Source of the DNA: Planctomycetaceae bacterium
GTDB lineage: Bacteria > Planctomycetota > Planctomycetia > Planctomycetales > Planctomycetaceae
DNA: 64,000 nucleotides
Direction: 5' to 3'
Assembly: GCA_041398785.1 (NCBI GenBank)
Contig: JAWKUA010000014.1
Location: forward strand, 1 to 64,000
Positions 56,056-64,000 of the stretch are shown piece by piece. Within the stretch, counting starts at the first letter, position 1. Each line of letters opens with the position of its first letter. A model generated the notes under the pieces. The model was not told the DNA's origin. It saw nothing but the letters and a program-made list of their open reading frames with translations, and ran no database searches. A program made the translations under genes and the position numbers.

Positions 56056-56529
56056 ATGGTCAAGAAGTTCACAGCAAGTCGAGAACAGCTCAAGCCGGAC
56101 ACTCGGTATGGTTCGAAGCTGCTTTCGAAGTTTGTCAACTGCCTGATGTACGATGGCAAAAAAAGTGTCGCAACCAGCGCCGTATACAGCGCGCTGGACA
56201 TAATCAAGAAGCAGCTTCCCGACGAAGACCCGCTGGACGTATTCACGACGGCGGTGGAAAACGTCAAGCCGGCGATTGAAGTGCGCTCAAAGCGTGTCGG
56301 GGGAGCGACATATCAGGTTCCCACTCCGGTAAACCCTCGCCGACAGCAGGCATTGTCGATCCGGTGGATTCTGGAGGCGGTTCGGGGCCGCAAGGGAAGG
56401 CCGATTAATCGGTCGCTTGCCGAAGAGCTGCTGGCCGCCTATCGCCGGGAAGGAATTGCAATGACGAAGCGAGAAAACGTTCATCGGATGGCAGATGCAA
56501 ACAAGGCGTTTTCGCACTTCGCCTGGTAA
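56056..56529 (+). CDS. rpsG: Ribosomal protein S7 (uS7)
   Basis: The 157-residue protein starts at the ATG at 56056 (VKKFTASREQLKPDTRYGSK); an in-frame GTG-like extension from 55894 overlaps rpsL and is rejected. Landmarks are LVNCLMYDGKKSVA-like text (KFVNCLMYDGKKSVATSAVY), VENVKPAIEVRSKRVGGATY and VPTPVNPRRQQALSIRWILE. S7 organises the 30S head. A strong intrinsic terminator follows before fusA. Confidence 0.97.
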   Translation: MVKKFTASREQLKPDTRYGSKLLSKFVNCLMYDGKKSVATSAVYSALDIIKKQLPDEDPLDVFTTAVENVKPAIEVRSKRVGGATYQVPTPVNPRRQQALSIRWILEAVRGRKGRPINRSLAEELLAAYRREGIAMTKRENVHRMADANKAFSHFAW

Positions 56530-56554
56530 GCACCGCCCGGCTTCAATCCCAATC

Positions 56555-56598
56555 CGCCAGACAGAGCGTTCATTGAACACTGTTTGGCGTTTTTTTTT
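56555..56598 (+). terminator. Intrinsic terminator after rpsG, upstream of fusA
   Basis: CGCCAGACAG (56555-56564) pairs with CTGTTTGGCG (56580-56589) with one G-T wobble, and nine T follow directly (56590-56598). This is the most typical rho-independent terminator in the window. It is 54 bases before the fusA start. Confidence 0.85.
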
Positions 56599-56651
56599 GC
56601 CGCAGCGCTCTGTCGGGTTTCCTGCCCGGCGGTACTGCCAAAGCAAGTCCC

Positions 56652-58724
56652 ATGTCACGACCAATTGAATCCCTCAGAAACATTGGCATCATCGCACACA
56701 TCGATGCCGGAAAAACGACAACCACGGAACGCATTCTGTACTACACTGGCGCTTCGTATCGCATGGGAAACGTCGATGACGGCACAACGCAGACGGACTT
56801 CGATCCCGAGGAAGCCCAGCGCGGTATCACCATCTATTCGGCGGCGGTCACGTGCGAATGGAAGGATTGTGTGATCAATATTATTGACACACCGGGTCAC
56901 GTTGACTTCACGGCGGAAGTAGAGCGCAGCCTGAGAGTACTGGACGGTGCCGTCGTAATCTTCAGTGCCGTCGAGGGCGTGGAAGCGCAAAGTGAAACGG
57001 TCTGGCGACAGGCTGACCGCTACGGTGTGCCACGAATCTGTTTCATTAATAAGATGGACAGAATTGGTGCTGATTTTGAGGCAGTGCTTCAAGCCATGAA
57101 GAAGCGGTTACATGCTGACCCGCTGCCGCTTCAGATTCCCATTGGTCACGGTCCGGCGGAGAATCAGAATGGTTTTCGAGGCGTCGTCGACCTGCTGTCC
57201 ATGAAGGCAATGTACTGGGACGTCGAGTCTCGCGGAGCTCAGTTTCGAGTTGAGGACGTTCCACCCGAAATCTCGGATGATGCGGTGCTGCGTCGCGACG
57301 AATTGCTTGACGCCCTGTCTCTAATTGACGATGACGTCATGCAGGCGTATATGGAAGGCGACAGTGTGCCGGAGACCGCCGCCCTGAATGCCATTCGCAA
57401 AGGAACACTGGATGGAAAGTTCCAGCCGGTGCTTTGTGGTTCGTCACTTGATTACATCGGCGTACAGCCGGTTCTTGACGCCGTCTCGGCATTTCTGCCG
57501 AGCCCGCTGGATCGACCAGCGGTCAGTGGCCTGAACCCGGCTGCCGCGGCGGGCGACGAGACGATTTCCAGACGGACGTCCAACGACGAACCCACCTGCG
57601 CCCTGGTCTTCAAGATCCAGGCAGACGTCCATGGCGACTTGTATTTCGCGCGGGTGTATTCCGGCATCCTGAAGGGAAATTCCCGGCTCCTGAATCCGCG
57701 GACAAAGAAAAAGGAACTCATCACACAGCTCTGGCACATTCAGTCTGATTCGCGAGAGAAGGTCGAGCAGGTCGAGGCCGGGGACATTTGCGGTATCATT
57801 GGCCCGAAGGACACAGCGACGGGAGACACGCTCTGCGATCCCCAGAAGCCGATCGTACTGGAACACATTCGGTTTCCGGATACGGTGATCTCGATGGCGA
57901 TCGAACCTGATTCGAGCGCCGATCGGAAAAAACTGGCCGAAACCCTTCAGCGACTTGAACGACAGGACCCCACATTCACCGCAAGAGTCGACGAGGAAAC
58001 CGGCCAGACAATCATCAGCGGCATGGGCGAACTTCACTTGGAAGTCATTCGCCACAGGATGGAACGTGATTTCAATCTCAAGATCCGAGTTCACAAGCCG
58101 CGGGTCAGTTACCGGGAGAAATTAAAGGGCAAGTTGGCAGCGGCAGTGGAGTTCGCGGCCACGACACCGGCAGCCAGCTTGTACTTTGGCCTGGAAATCA
58201 CCGCCGAAGAGGTGGCGGGACAGGAGCAGCCGGTCGTCATCTCCCACTCGCTGAAACCGGATGCGATGCCGGGAGCGGCGCTCCGCATTCTGATGGAGGC
58301 CATGGAAGAAGAAGCTCGAGGAGGTGGGGTTTGGGGAAATCCGCTGATGGACATGCGGATCACAATCACGCAGACTGATTTTCGCGAAGGCGAATCCACC
58401 GAGGTGGCTATTCGCACAGCTGCACGCCAGGCATTTGACAAGATCCTTCACGAAGGAAAACTGGCGGTCATGGAACCTGTGATGTCCCTTGAAGTCGTCA
58501 CACCGGATACGTTTATCGGAAGCATTCAGTCCGACCTGAATTCGCGCCGCGCTCTGATCGTGGATTCCGATCGACGCGGCGACCTCTGTGTGATGAAAGT
58601 CGAAGTACCGCTGATCGAGATGTTCGGATACTCGACGCAAATCAGAAGTCTGTCCCAGGGACGAGCTTCTTATTCAATGGAACCCTGCCGATATGCAGAA
58701 GCTCCGCCCACCGCAATGAACTGA
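56652..58724 (+). CDS. fusA: Elongation factor G family GTPase (spdEFG/mtEFG2-like switch region)
   Basis: The 690-residue protein has the G1 motif AHIDAGKT at residues 15-22, RGITIYSAAVTCEW (switch I end), DTPGHVDF (G3) and NKMDR (G4), then domains II-V to RASYSMEPCRYAEAP. The stretch NVDDGTTQTDFDPEEAQRGI differs from canonical EF-G (VHDG.A.MDWM.QE.ERGI). It resembles mitochondrial EFG2 (DVDDGDTVTDF; RICFLNKMDK compared with RICFINKMDR here). It sits at the canonical fusA position, so it may be the main translocase, or a recycling-type EF-G with the translocase elsewhere. The tuf copy usual downstream is absent here. Confidence 0.88.
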   Translation: MSRPIESLRNIGIIAHIDAGKTTTTERILYYTGASYRMGNVDDGTTQTDFDPEEAQRGITIYSAAVTCEWKDCVINIIDTPGHVDFTAEVERSLRVLDGAVVIFSAVEGVEAQSETVWRQADRYGVPRICFINKMDRIGADFEAVLQAMKKRLHADPLPLQIPIGHGPAENQNGFRGVVDLLSMKAMYWDVESRGAQFRVEDVPPEISDDAVLRRDELLDALSLIDDDVMQAYMEGDSVPETAALNAIRKGTLDGKFQPVLCGSSLDYIGVQPVLDAVSAFLPSPLDRPAVSGLNPAAAAGDETISRRTSNDEPTCALVFKIQADVHGDLYFARVYSGILKGNSRLLNPRTKKKELITQLWHIQSDSREKVEQVEAGDICGIIGPKDTATGDTLCDPQKPIVLEHIRFPDTVISMAIEPDSSADRKKLAETLQRLERQDPTFTARVDEETGQTIISGMGELHLEVIRHRMERDFNLKIRVHKPRVSYREKLKGKLAAAVEFAATTPAASLYFGLEITAEEVAGQEQPVVISHSLKPDAMPGAALRILMEAMEEEARGGGVWGNPLMDMRITITQTDFREGESTEVAIRTAARQAFDKILHEGKLAVMEPVMSLEVVTPDTFIGSIQSDLNSRRALIVDSDRRGDLCVMKVEVPLIEMFGYSTQIRSLSQGRASYSMEPCRYAEAPPTAMN

Positions 58725-58802
58725 GGCATCGTGGGCGAAATGCGGTACGGTTGACTTCTGCCAGGAATCCGGATTTCCCGTTTTATTCTGCATTGCCCAT
58801 GA

Positions 58803-58831
58803 TTGACAGGATGCAGACACAACTCTAACAT
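58803..58831 (+). promoter_or_regulatory. Promoter of the S10 ribosomal operon
   Basis: A perfect TTGACA (58803-58808) is 17 bases from TAACAT (58826-58831). The start would be near 58838, leaving a ~58-base leader before rpsJ. Confidence 0.7.
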
Positions 58832-58895
58832 GTGCGATTCCCCGTTCCGGGGCGTGTTGGAATTTTCGTAACTTCTTTGCTCAAGGTGACTTGCG

Positions 58896-59225
58896 GTGGC
58901 TCGGGTTGGTGAAGAAAGCATCCGGATTCGGATGGAAGCATATGACCATTCCGTTCTGGATCAGTCTGCAGCCGACATCGTTGACACAGCGAAGCGAACA
59001 GGGGCGATTGTGCATGGCCCCATCCCGCTGCCGACTCGTATTGAGCGATATACGGTGCTGCGGAGTCCCCACATTGACAAGAAGTCTCGCGAACAGTTCG
59101 AAATTCGAACTCACAAGCGACTGATTGATATCTGTCAGCCGACGGGCAAGACGATTGATGCATTGAACAAACTTTCCCTGCCTGCCGGTGTTGATATCAA
59201 GATTAAGGCAACTGCGACCGCCTGA
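58896..59225 (+). CDS. rpsJ: Ribosomal protein S10 (uS10)
   Basis: The 109-residue protein starts at a GTG after AAGGTGA. It has RIRMEAYDHSVLDQSAADIV, GPIPLPTRIERYTVLRSPHI, KKSREQFEIRTHKRLIDICQ and LPAGVDIKIK. Beyond its 30S role S10 (NusE) takes part in antitermination with NusG, encoded 15 kb upstream. It opens the S10 operon, and has its own promoter. Confidence 0.96.
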   Translation: MARVGEESIRIRMEAYDHSVLDQSAADIVDTAKRTGAIVHGPIPLPTRIERYTVLRSPHIDKKSREQFEIRTHKRLIDICQPTGKTIDALNKLSLPAGVDIKIKATATA

Positions 59226-59335
59226 CACGGGTGGATCGGTTGCCCTGTGGTTGCGTGCTGTAGCCGACTTGCTCGACTCTGCGTGCAGTTGGCCTTCCTT
59301 TGGTGTGTGCGCACTGTCGCACAGGTGGCGTAGCT

Positions 59336-60031
59336 ATGCCCGTCGGATTATTAGGCAAAAAAGTAGGCATGACCCAGGTCTATAGTGACGAAGGCGCCAT
59401 CGTGCCGGTAACGGTCATTCAGGCTGGGCCCTGCGTTGTTACTCGCATTCGAACGAAGGACCGCGACGGATACGATGCCGTTCAGCTGGGCTTTGGTCAG
59501 AAGTCACGGCGATCGGCAAGTCGCGCAGATCGCGGTCAGGTCGCAGAAGTCGGTGGTCGTCGCCAAAAACTCAGGCAGGCGGCAGGCACTGAGGGCTTGG
59601 GCCGTGCCGGCTGTGAGCCCGTCGAAATGATGAGGGAATTCCGATGTGACGACGCATCGCATGGATTTGAAATCGGCCAGACGGTTGGTGCTGATTCGTT
59701 CGCGGAACTGAAGTTTGTTGACGTAATCGGGGTCTCGAAGGGCAGGGGTCACGCAGGCGTGATGAAGCGCCATAACTTTGGAGGGCAGCGTGCAACCCAT
59801 GGTGTCAAGCGAGTTCACCGGCACGGTGGCTCCATTGGCCAAAGTGCTGACCCGTCACGGGTCCTTCGGGGTACTCGTATGCCCGGGCGATACGGTGGCG
59901 TTCGGGTTACGGTGCGAAACCTTAAGATTTTTCGCGTTGACGGCGAAGCCGGAATGGTGCTTGTTGAAGGCGCGGTTCCCGGTCCCAATGGCGGTTTTCT
60001 TATTCTTCGCCGCTCAGTCAGGAATCGTTAG
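59336..60031 (+). CDS. rplC: Ribosomal protein L3 (uL3)
   Basis: The 231-residue protein starts at ATG 59336 (PVGLLGKKVGMTQVYSDEGA); a start at 59300 in the same frame is not supported. The conserved FGGQRATHGVKRVHRHGGSI, GQSADPSRVLRGTRMPGRYG and VTVRNLKIFRVDGE segments are present. The Gln in SIGQ corresponds to the residue methylated by PrmB in other bacteria. L3 is a 50S assembly initiator near the peptidyl-transferase centre. Confidence 0.97.
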   Translation: MPVGLLGKKVGMTQVYSDEGAIVPVTVIQAGPCVVTRIRTKDRDGYDAVQLGFGQKSRRSASRADRGQVAEVGGRRQKLRQAAGTEGLGRAGCEPVEMMREFRCDDASHGFEIGQTVGADSFAELKFVDVIGVSKGRGHAGVMKRHNFGGQRATHGVKRVHRHGGSIGQSADPSRVLRGTRMPGRYGGVRVTVRNLKIFRVDGEAGMVLVEGAVPGPNGGFLILRRSVRNR

Positions 60032-60046
60032 TCGCGGGTGCATGCA

Positions 60047-60685
60047 ATGATTTCCGTTCCCATTCGAGATATGAGCGGTGCCGAATCGGGCGTATACGAG
60101 TTCGACCCGGCGGACCTTGCGTCATCGATCAACCGGCAGTTGCTTCATGATGTTGTCGTCATGTATGAAGCAAACCGACGCGTTGGAACCGTTCAGACGA
60201 AATCGCGCGGCATGGTAAAGGGAAGCACGCGGAAGCTGTTCCGGCAGAAGGGAACCGGTCGCGCCAGGGCCGGAAATATTCGAACACCAATTCGCAGGGG
60301 TGGTGGTCACGCATTCGGGAAAACACCCCGCGACTACAGCTACCGACTGCCAAGAAAGGCAATCCAATCGGCGACACGCATGGCACTGCTAAGTAAGTTT
60401 CACGACAGCGAAGCGGTGGTGTTATCGAACTGGTCGTGTCCGGAGCCCCGGACTCGCGTCGTCTGCGGCACGCTCGCGGCACTCGGCGTAGCGGGGCGGA
60501 CGGTTCTGCTTGCAACGGATGGCCTTGATGCGAATGTCTGGAAATCGGCACGTAACATTGCCGGTGTGGAGGTGATGCCTGCGTCTGACCTGAATGCCTA
60601 TTCTTTGCTGCGGTGTCGTCATCTGGTGATTACGGCATCTGCCATGGATTCGCTTCTGGGTCGCAGGGCGCAAGTGTCTGCCTGA
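60047..60685 (+). CDS. rplD: Ribosomal protein L4 (uL4)
   Basis: The 212-residue protein starts at ATG 60047 (an in-frame GTG at 60038 would add three residues). The tunnel loop reads SRGMVKGSTRKLFRQKGTGR and ARAGNIRTPIRRGGGHAFGK; the C-terminus has SARNIAGVEVMPASDLNAYS. L4 lines the exit tunnel and, in some bacteria, regulates the operon; no leader structure for this is visible. Confidence 0.96.
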   Translation: MISVPIRDMSGAESGVYEFDPADLASSINRQLLHDVVVMYEANRRVGTVQTKSRGMVKGSTRKLFRQKGTGRARAGNIRTPIRRGGGHAFGKTPRDYSYRLPRKAIQSATRMALLSKFHDSEAVVLSNWSCPEPRTRVVCGTLAALGVAGRTVLLATDGLDANVWKSARNIAGVEVMPASDLNAYSLLRCRHLVITASAMDSLLGRRAQVSA

Positions 60686-60704
60686 GCCTTAAGGTGACTG
60701 AGTC

Positions 60705-61013
60705 ATGACGGAGACAATCGAAAAGGGTATTCAAATGGAGTCGCACCAGGTAATTCGGCGACCTCTGGTGACGGAAAAGGGAATGCATGCCTCAGAAAGG
60801 CTGAATGCATACAGCTTCGAAGTGCATCCGCTTGCAACAAAATCGGACATTCGAAGGGCTGTTGAGGGACTGTGGGACGTTCGCGTTGTTGGCGTACGAA
60901 CGCAGTCGCGCAAGGGCAAGACGCGCAGGCATCGCGTTGCCATCGGGCGTACAAAGAACTGGAAAAAGGCAATTGTCAAACTCCACGAAGACGACAGGAT
61001 TTCCTTCTTCTAG
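60705..61013 (+). CDS. rplW: Ribosomal protein L23 (uL23)
   Basis: The 102-residue protein has QVIRRPLVTEKGMHASERLN, YSFEVHPLATKSDIRRAVEG and VVGVRTQSRKGKTRRH. The ATG at 60705 has AAGGTGA upstream, giving a ten-residue N-terminal extension; an ATG at 60735 would produce the more usual start. L23 docks the signal recognition particle and trigger factor at the tunnel exit. Confidence 0.96.
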   Translation: MTETIEKGIQMESHQVIRRPLVTEKGMHASERLNAYSFEVHPLATKSDIRRAVEGLWDVRVVGVRTQSRKGKTRRHRVAIGRTKNWKKAIVKLHEDDRISFF

Positions 61014-61073
61014 AGCGGGGGCGGTCGGGGCTTTTGTCAGTTTCGTGGCTGGGAATGTTTTGAGGAGTTGGCG

Positions 61074-61931
61074 GTGGGTGTTCGTCAATATAAGCCGGTT
61101 ACTCCGGGGCGCAGAGGGGCATCGGTCAGCGATTTTTCAGAGCTGACCGATCGTAAGAAGCGACCGGAGAAATCTCTCACCAGGCGAGCGAAGAAGAAGG
61201 GCGGTAGGAATAATCAGGGGAAGATCACCGTCCGTCATCGCGGGGGTGGACACAAACGGCTCTACCGGGTCATTGACTTCAGGCGTCAGAAAGACGGGAT
61301 AAAGGCAACTGTCACTCACATCGAGTACGATCCAAACAGAACGTGCCGGATCGCACTGTTGGAGTACGCCGACGGAGAGAAGGCATATATCCTCGCCCCG
61401 GACAAGCTTGTGGCCGGAGCCGTGGTGGAAAGCGGTGAGTCTGCTGAGCCAAACGTCGGCAACTGCATGGCTCTGAGTGCAATTCCGCCCGGAACTCAAA
61501 TCCACAATATTGAAATGCAGCCTGGTCGCGGCGGCCAGATCTGCCGGAGCGCCGGAGTCGGTGCGACACTAAATGCCCGCGAAGGACGATGGGCTCAGGT
61601 CACATTACCCAGCGGTGAAGTGCGAAGACTGCCAAGCAGTTGCCGTGCGACAATCGGAGTCGTCGGGAATGCCGAACACAGCAGCATTGTTCTGGGAAAA
61701 GCCGGACGTAAACGCTGGATGGGTCGTCGCCCCCATGTGCGAGGCACAGCAATGAACCCGGTGGCGCACCCGATGGGCGGTGGCGAGGGTCGCAACTCGG
61801 GCGGTCGACACCCGTGCAGCCCAACCGGAAAGCTCTCGAAGGGTGGTAAGACCCGAAAGCGACGAAAGGCATCATCAAGGGCTATCATCCGTCGCCGCCG
61901 GTCGCGTCGTTATGGTGAAGTCAAAATCTGA
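61074..61931 (+). CDS. rplB: Ribosomal protein L2 (uL2)
   Basis: The 285-residue protein is read from GTG 61074, six bases after GAGGAG, giving GVRQYKPVTPGRRGASVSDF; a TTG at 61068 is too close to the Shine-Dalgarno. Landmarks are GRNNQGKITVRHRGGGHKRL, VVGNAEHSSIVLGKAGRKRW and the peptidyl-transferase-proximal HPMGGGEGRNSGGRHPCSPT. L2 is needed for subunit joining. Confidence 0.97.
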   Translation: MGVRQYKPVTPGRRGASVSDFSELTDRKKRPEKSLTRRAKKKGGRNNQGKITVRHRGGGHKRLYRVIDFRRQKDGIKATVTHIEYDPNRTCRIALLEYADGEKAYILAPDKLVAGAVVESGESAEPNVGNCMALSAIPPGTQIHNIEMQPGRGGQICRSAGVGATLNAREGRWAQVTLPSGEVRRLPSSCRATIGVVGNAEHSSIVLGKAGRKRWMGRRPHVRGTAMNPVAHPMGGGEGRNSGGRHPCSPTGKLSKGGKTRKRRKASSRAIIRRRRSRRYGEVKI

Positions 61932-61955
61932 CTGAAGTTGATTGAAGGTTGAATT

Positions 61956-62225
61956 ATGGGGCGTTCGCTCAAAAAAGGGCCATATATCGATGAGAAGCTG
62001 CTCAGGAAAGTTGAGCGTCTGAATGCCTCTGGCGATAAGGAGCCGCTGAAGACCTGGGCGAGGAGCTGCACCATTTCTCCGGAGTTTGTCGGACATACAT
62101 TTCTGGTACACAATGGCCGTATCCATATGAATGTCTACATCACTGAGGATATGGTGGGACATAAGCTCGGCGAGTTTGCTCCGACTCGAACATTTCGGGG
62201 TCATGGTGCGAAAGGTAAGAAGTAG
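61956..62225 (+). CDS. rpsS: Ribosomal protein S19 (uS19)
   Basis: The 89-residue protein begins GRSLKKGPYIDEKLLRKVER and ends TRTFRGHGAKGKK, with SCTISPEFVGHTFLVHNGR in the middle. S19 binds the 30S head near the A-site finger. The gene is two bases upstream of rplV. Confidence 0.97.
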   Translation: MGRSLKKGPYIDEKLLRKVERLNASGDKEPLKTWARSCTISPEFVGHTFLVHNGRIHMNVYITEDMVGHKLGEFAPTRTFRGHGAKGKK

Positions 62226-62227
62226 TC

Positions 62228-62572
62228 ATGAGCCTTGTCAGAGCCACTCACCGGTATGCTCGGATCTCTCCAACCAAAGTTCGACCGTTCGCAGACCTAA
62301 TTCGCGGCATGTCGGCCGAAGAGGGGCTGCAGGCTCTGCAGTATGTCCCAAACCGGGGGGCTCGCTTCCTTGAGCTGGTTCTGAAGAGCGCGATCGCCAA
62401 TGCTGAGGACCGCGGCGTGAGAAATCCTGACCGACTACTTATCGCTGAGTGTCGGGTGGACGGAGGTCCGATGTTTAAACGAGTCCAGCCGCGGGCGCGC
62501 GGAATGGCATTCCTGATTCGGCGCCGGACTGCACATATTCATGTCGGAGTGGACGCACCGGAACTCGGATAG
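62228..62572 (+). CDS. rplV: Ribosomal protein L22 (uL22)
   Basis: The 114-residue protein has ATHRYARISPTKVRPFADLI, RGARFLELVLKSAIANAEDR and the tunnel hairpin RVDGGPMFKRVQPRARGMAF. The C-terminus RRRTAHIHVGVDAPELG is standard apart from the short tail. Macrolide-contact residues in the hairpin appear intact. Confidence 0.97.
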   Translation: MSLVRATHRYARISPTKVRPFADLIRGMSAEEGLQALQYVPNRGARFLELVLKSAIANAEDRGVRNPDRLLIAECRVDGGPMFKRVQPRARGMAFLIRRRTAHIHVGVDAPELG

Positions 62573-62618
62573 CGTCGCCACTGACTCCTGTGGCATTGCT
62601 TTGAAGGTTGACACATCA

Positions 62619-63320
62619 ATGGGACAAAAAGTCAGGCCAACCGGATACCGGATCGGCGTTATGGAGAATTGGCGCAGCCGGTGGTACGCGCCGAAACGCG
62701 AATACGGTGACCTGCTTGCAGAGGATTTCAAGATCCGCAGATTTGTCAGTGAGAAGTATCAGTTCGCTGAGATCGCCCGCGTTGAGATCGAAAGAACGCG
62801 CGATCAGGTCGTGGTTCATCTGTTTACCGCCAGACCAGGTGTCATTATTGGCAGGAAAGGGCAGGAAGTTGATCGCCTGAAGGGCGAACTGGAAGACCTT
62901 ACCGGTCGGCGCATGGATTTGAAGATCGTAGAGATTTCGAACCCCAATCGCGACGCGAAGCTGGTGGCTGACAAGATTTCGCAGCAGCTCTCAAAGCGAG
63001 GCAGCTTTCGGCGTGCGATCAAGAAGACGCTCGATGAAGTCATGAGTTCCGGTGTGTTCGGCGTCAAGATTGAGATGTCCGGGCGACTGGGCGGAGCTGA
63101 AATGTCCCGCAAGGAAAAAGCCAGTCGGGGTTCGATTCCCCTTTCGACGCTGCGGCGACACATTGATTACGGATTCTCCGCAGCCAAGACTGCTCAGGGA
63201 ATCATAGGTGTTAAGGTTTGGATTGATTTAGGCGACTATACGGACGAGGAGACTGCAGATGGCGCTCATGCCAAAGCGGGTCAAGCATCGAAAAAGCCAA
63301 AGAGGACGTATAAGAGGTAA
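62619..63320 (+). CDS. rpsC: Ribosomal protein S3 (uS3)
   Basis: The 233-residue protein starts at ATG 62619 (GQKVRPTGYRIGVMENWRSR); an upstream in-frame start at 62541 overlaps rplV and is rejected. The KH-domain motif VIIGRKGQEVDRLK and IPLSTLRRHIDYGFSAAKTA are conserved. The C-terminal basic tail (AKAGQASKKPKRTYKR) is encoded in the 62 bases that also encode the start of rplP in another frame. Confidence 0.97.
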   Translation: MGQKVRPTGYRIGVMENWRSRWYAPKREYGDLLAEDFKIRRFVSEKYQFAEIARVEIERTRDQVVVHLFTARPGVIIGRKGQEVDRLKGELEDLTGRRMDLKIVEISNPNRDAKLVADKISQQLSKRGSFRRAIKKTLDEVMSSGVFGVKIEMSGRLGGAEMSRKEKASRGSIPLSTLRRHIDYGFSAAKTAQGIIGVKVWIDLGDYTDEETADGAHAKAGQASKKPKRTYKR

Positions 63321-63681
63321 CGCGTTGCGGGGCAATACCGTGGTTCACGGCGACTGGGGACTGCAGTCTCTGGATCCCGGCCATGTCACCGCCCAGACGA
63401 TTGAGGCGTGCCGCATCGCGGCGACGCAATATGTTCGGGGTATTGGAAAAGTTTATATTCGCATCTTTCCACAAAAACCGGTGACTGCACGTCCGCTTGA
63501 AACACGAATGGGCAAAGGGAAGGGCGAACCGGATCGATGGGTCGCGGTCGTGAAACCTGGAACTGTTCTGTTTGAACTTAAGGGTGTATCACGTGAGTCG
63601 GCGCGAGATTGCTTCAATCGAGTAGCACATAAACTTCCCGTAAGAGTCAGGCTCGTCGGTCGTCGACCTGACATTGAATAG
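63259..63681 (+). CDS. rplP: Ribosomal protein L16 (uL16)
   Basis: The 140-residue protein starts MALMPKRVKHRKSQRGRIRG and continues with GNALRGNTVVHGDWGLQSLD, RIFPQKPVTARPLETRMGKG and AVVKPGTVLFELKG. L16 contacts the A-site tRNA elbow. ATG 63259 or the next ATG 63268 both lie inside rpsC, so the overlap with rpsC is at least 53 bases; the residues VKHRK are needed for function, which makes a later start impossible. Confidence 0.96.
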   Translation: MALMPKRVKHRKSQRGRIRGNALRGNTVVHGDWGLQSLDPGHVTAQTIEACRIAATQYVRGIGKVYIRIFPQKPVTARPLETRMGKGKGEPDRWVAVVKPGTVLFELKGVSRESARDCFNRVAHKLPVRVRLVGRRPDIE

Positions 63682-63708
63682 CTAAGGCGAAACGAAAAGA
63701 ACCCTGTC

Positions 63709-63921
63709 ATGTCAAAAGCGGCGACTTTGCGGGAAATGTCTGACGAACAGCTGTCTCACGAACTAAGGGAGACGCAGCAGTCACTGTTTCGGATCCGATT
63801 TCAATCGGCCACAGAGCGAAATGACACTCCGAGTAATGTCAGGAAGCTTCGGCGGGTTGTCGCGCGCATCAAGACGATTCAGCGTGAGCGCGAACTTGAT
63901 GCGGCGACAGTCGCCCAATAG
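63709..63921 (+). CDS. rpmC: Ribosomal protein L29 (uL29)
   Basis: The 70-residue helical-hairpin protein reads LREMSDEQLSHELRETQQSL, FRIRFQSATERNDTPSNVRK and LRRVVARIKTIQRERE. It sits beside L23 at the tunnel exit. It is the tenth gene of the S10 operon in canonical order. Confidence 0.95.
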   Translation: MSKAATLREMSDEQLSHELRETQQSLFRIRFQSATERNDTPSNVRKLRRVVARIKTIQRERELDAATVAQ

Positions 63922-63950
63922 TTTTGATCTTGTCGGGAAGGTGCTTTTGT

Positions 63951-64000
63951 ATGAAGAAGATCATGGTCGGTACCGTGGCCAGCACAAAACAGAAGAAGAC
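63951..64000 (+). CDS. rpsQ: Ribosomal protein S17 (uS17), start only
   Basis: Only 16 codons lie in the window, from ATG 63951: KKIMVGTVASTKQKK. The VGTVxSxKxxKT pattern and the position after rpmC identify uS17. The gene continues beyond the right edge. Confidence 0.9.
   Translation, partial: MKKIMVGTVASTKQKK

Overview
The window looks like a chromosome segment from a member of the Planctomycetota, probably a Planctomycetales/Planctomycetaceae-type bacterium with moderately high GC. The evidence is a set of lineage-typical families: a secreted prepeptidase-like protein followed by DUF1549/DUF1553 and DUF1501 proteins (7-10 kb), an ECF sigma factor paired with a TPR-bearing Ser/Thr kinase, a very long ResB/CcsA fusion, and an rpmG/SecE/S10 arrangement of the kind seen in that phylum. 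No rRNA, CRISPR array, prophage or complete insertion sequence is visible.

Layout. 1-4 kb: the TPR tail of a gene entering from the left, a secreted alpha/beta hydrolase on the minus strand, a frameshifted acetamidase/formamidase and an SDR reductase. 4.1-10.4 kb: a three-gene unit (prepeptidase-like protein, DUF1549/1553 haem-motif protein, DUF1501 protein) behind an extended -10 promoter. 10.6-13.5 kb: ECF sigma factor and Ser/Thr kinase. 13.7-22.0 kb: a tightly packed six-gene run (arylsulfotransferase-like protein with Gly/Pro-rich repeats, two alkaline-phosphatase-superfamily proteins, a 66-residue protein, a membrane protein with an external domain, a small sulfotransferase). This is the best candidate here for an undescribed system.

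22-30 kb is accessory: an LRR remnant, a small basic protein, a long 2OG-Fe(II) oxygenase, a mazEF toxin-antitoxin pair between 19-bp direct repeats (one touching the 3' end of a tRNA-Ala gene), a DUF2784 membrane protein, a GNAT acetyltransferase, and an ECF sigma factor translationally coupled to a membrane protein with two CXXCH haem-binding motifs. 30-39 kb holds cytochrome c maturation (ccsBA fusion), a COX3-like protein, a secreted glutathione peroxidase, ispG and several small membrane proteins.

39.2-64 kb is core information processing: a sigma-70 factor with stacked N-terminal helix-turn-helix modules, four tRNA genes (Thr, Tyr, Gly, Thr), tuf, rpmG, tRNA-Trp, secE, nusG, rplKAJL, rpoBC, rpsLG, fusA and the start of the S10 operon (rpsJ, rplCDWB, rpsS, rplV, rpsC, rplP, rpmC, start of rpsQ). 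Several stem-loops sit at points where expression is expected to be adjusted (after tuf, rplJ/rplL, rplL/rpoB, rpsG/fusA), and -35/-10 promoters are visible before the tRNA cluster, rpsL and rpsJ. The fusA product resembles the mtEFG2/spdEFG branch in its switch I region more than canonical EF-G.
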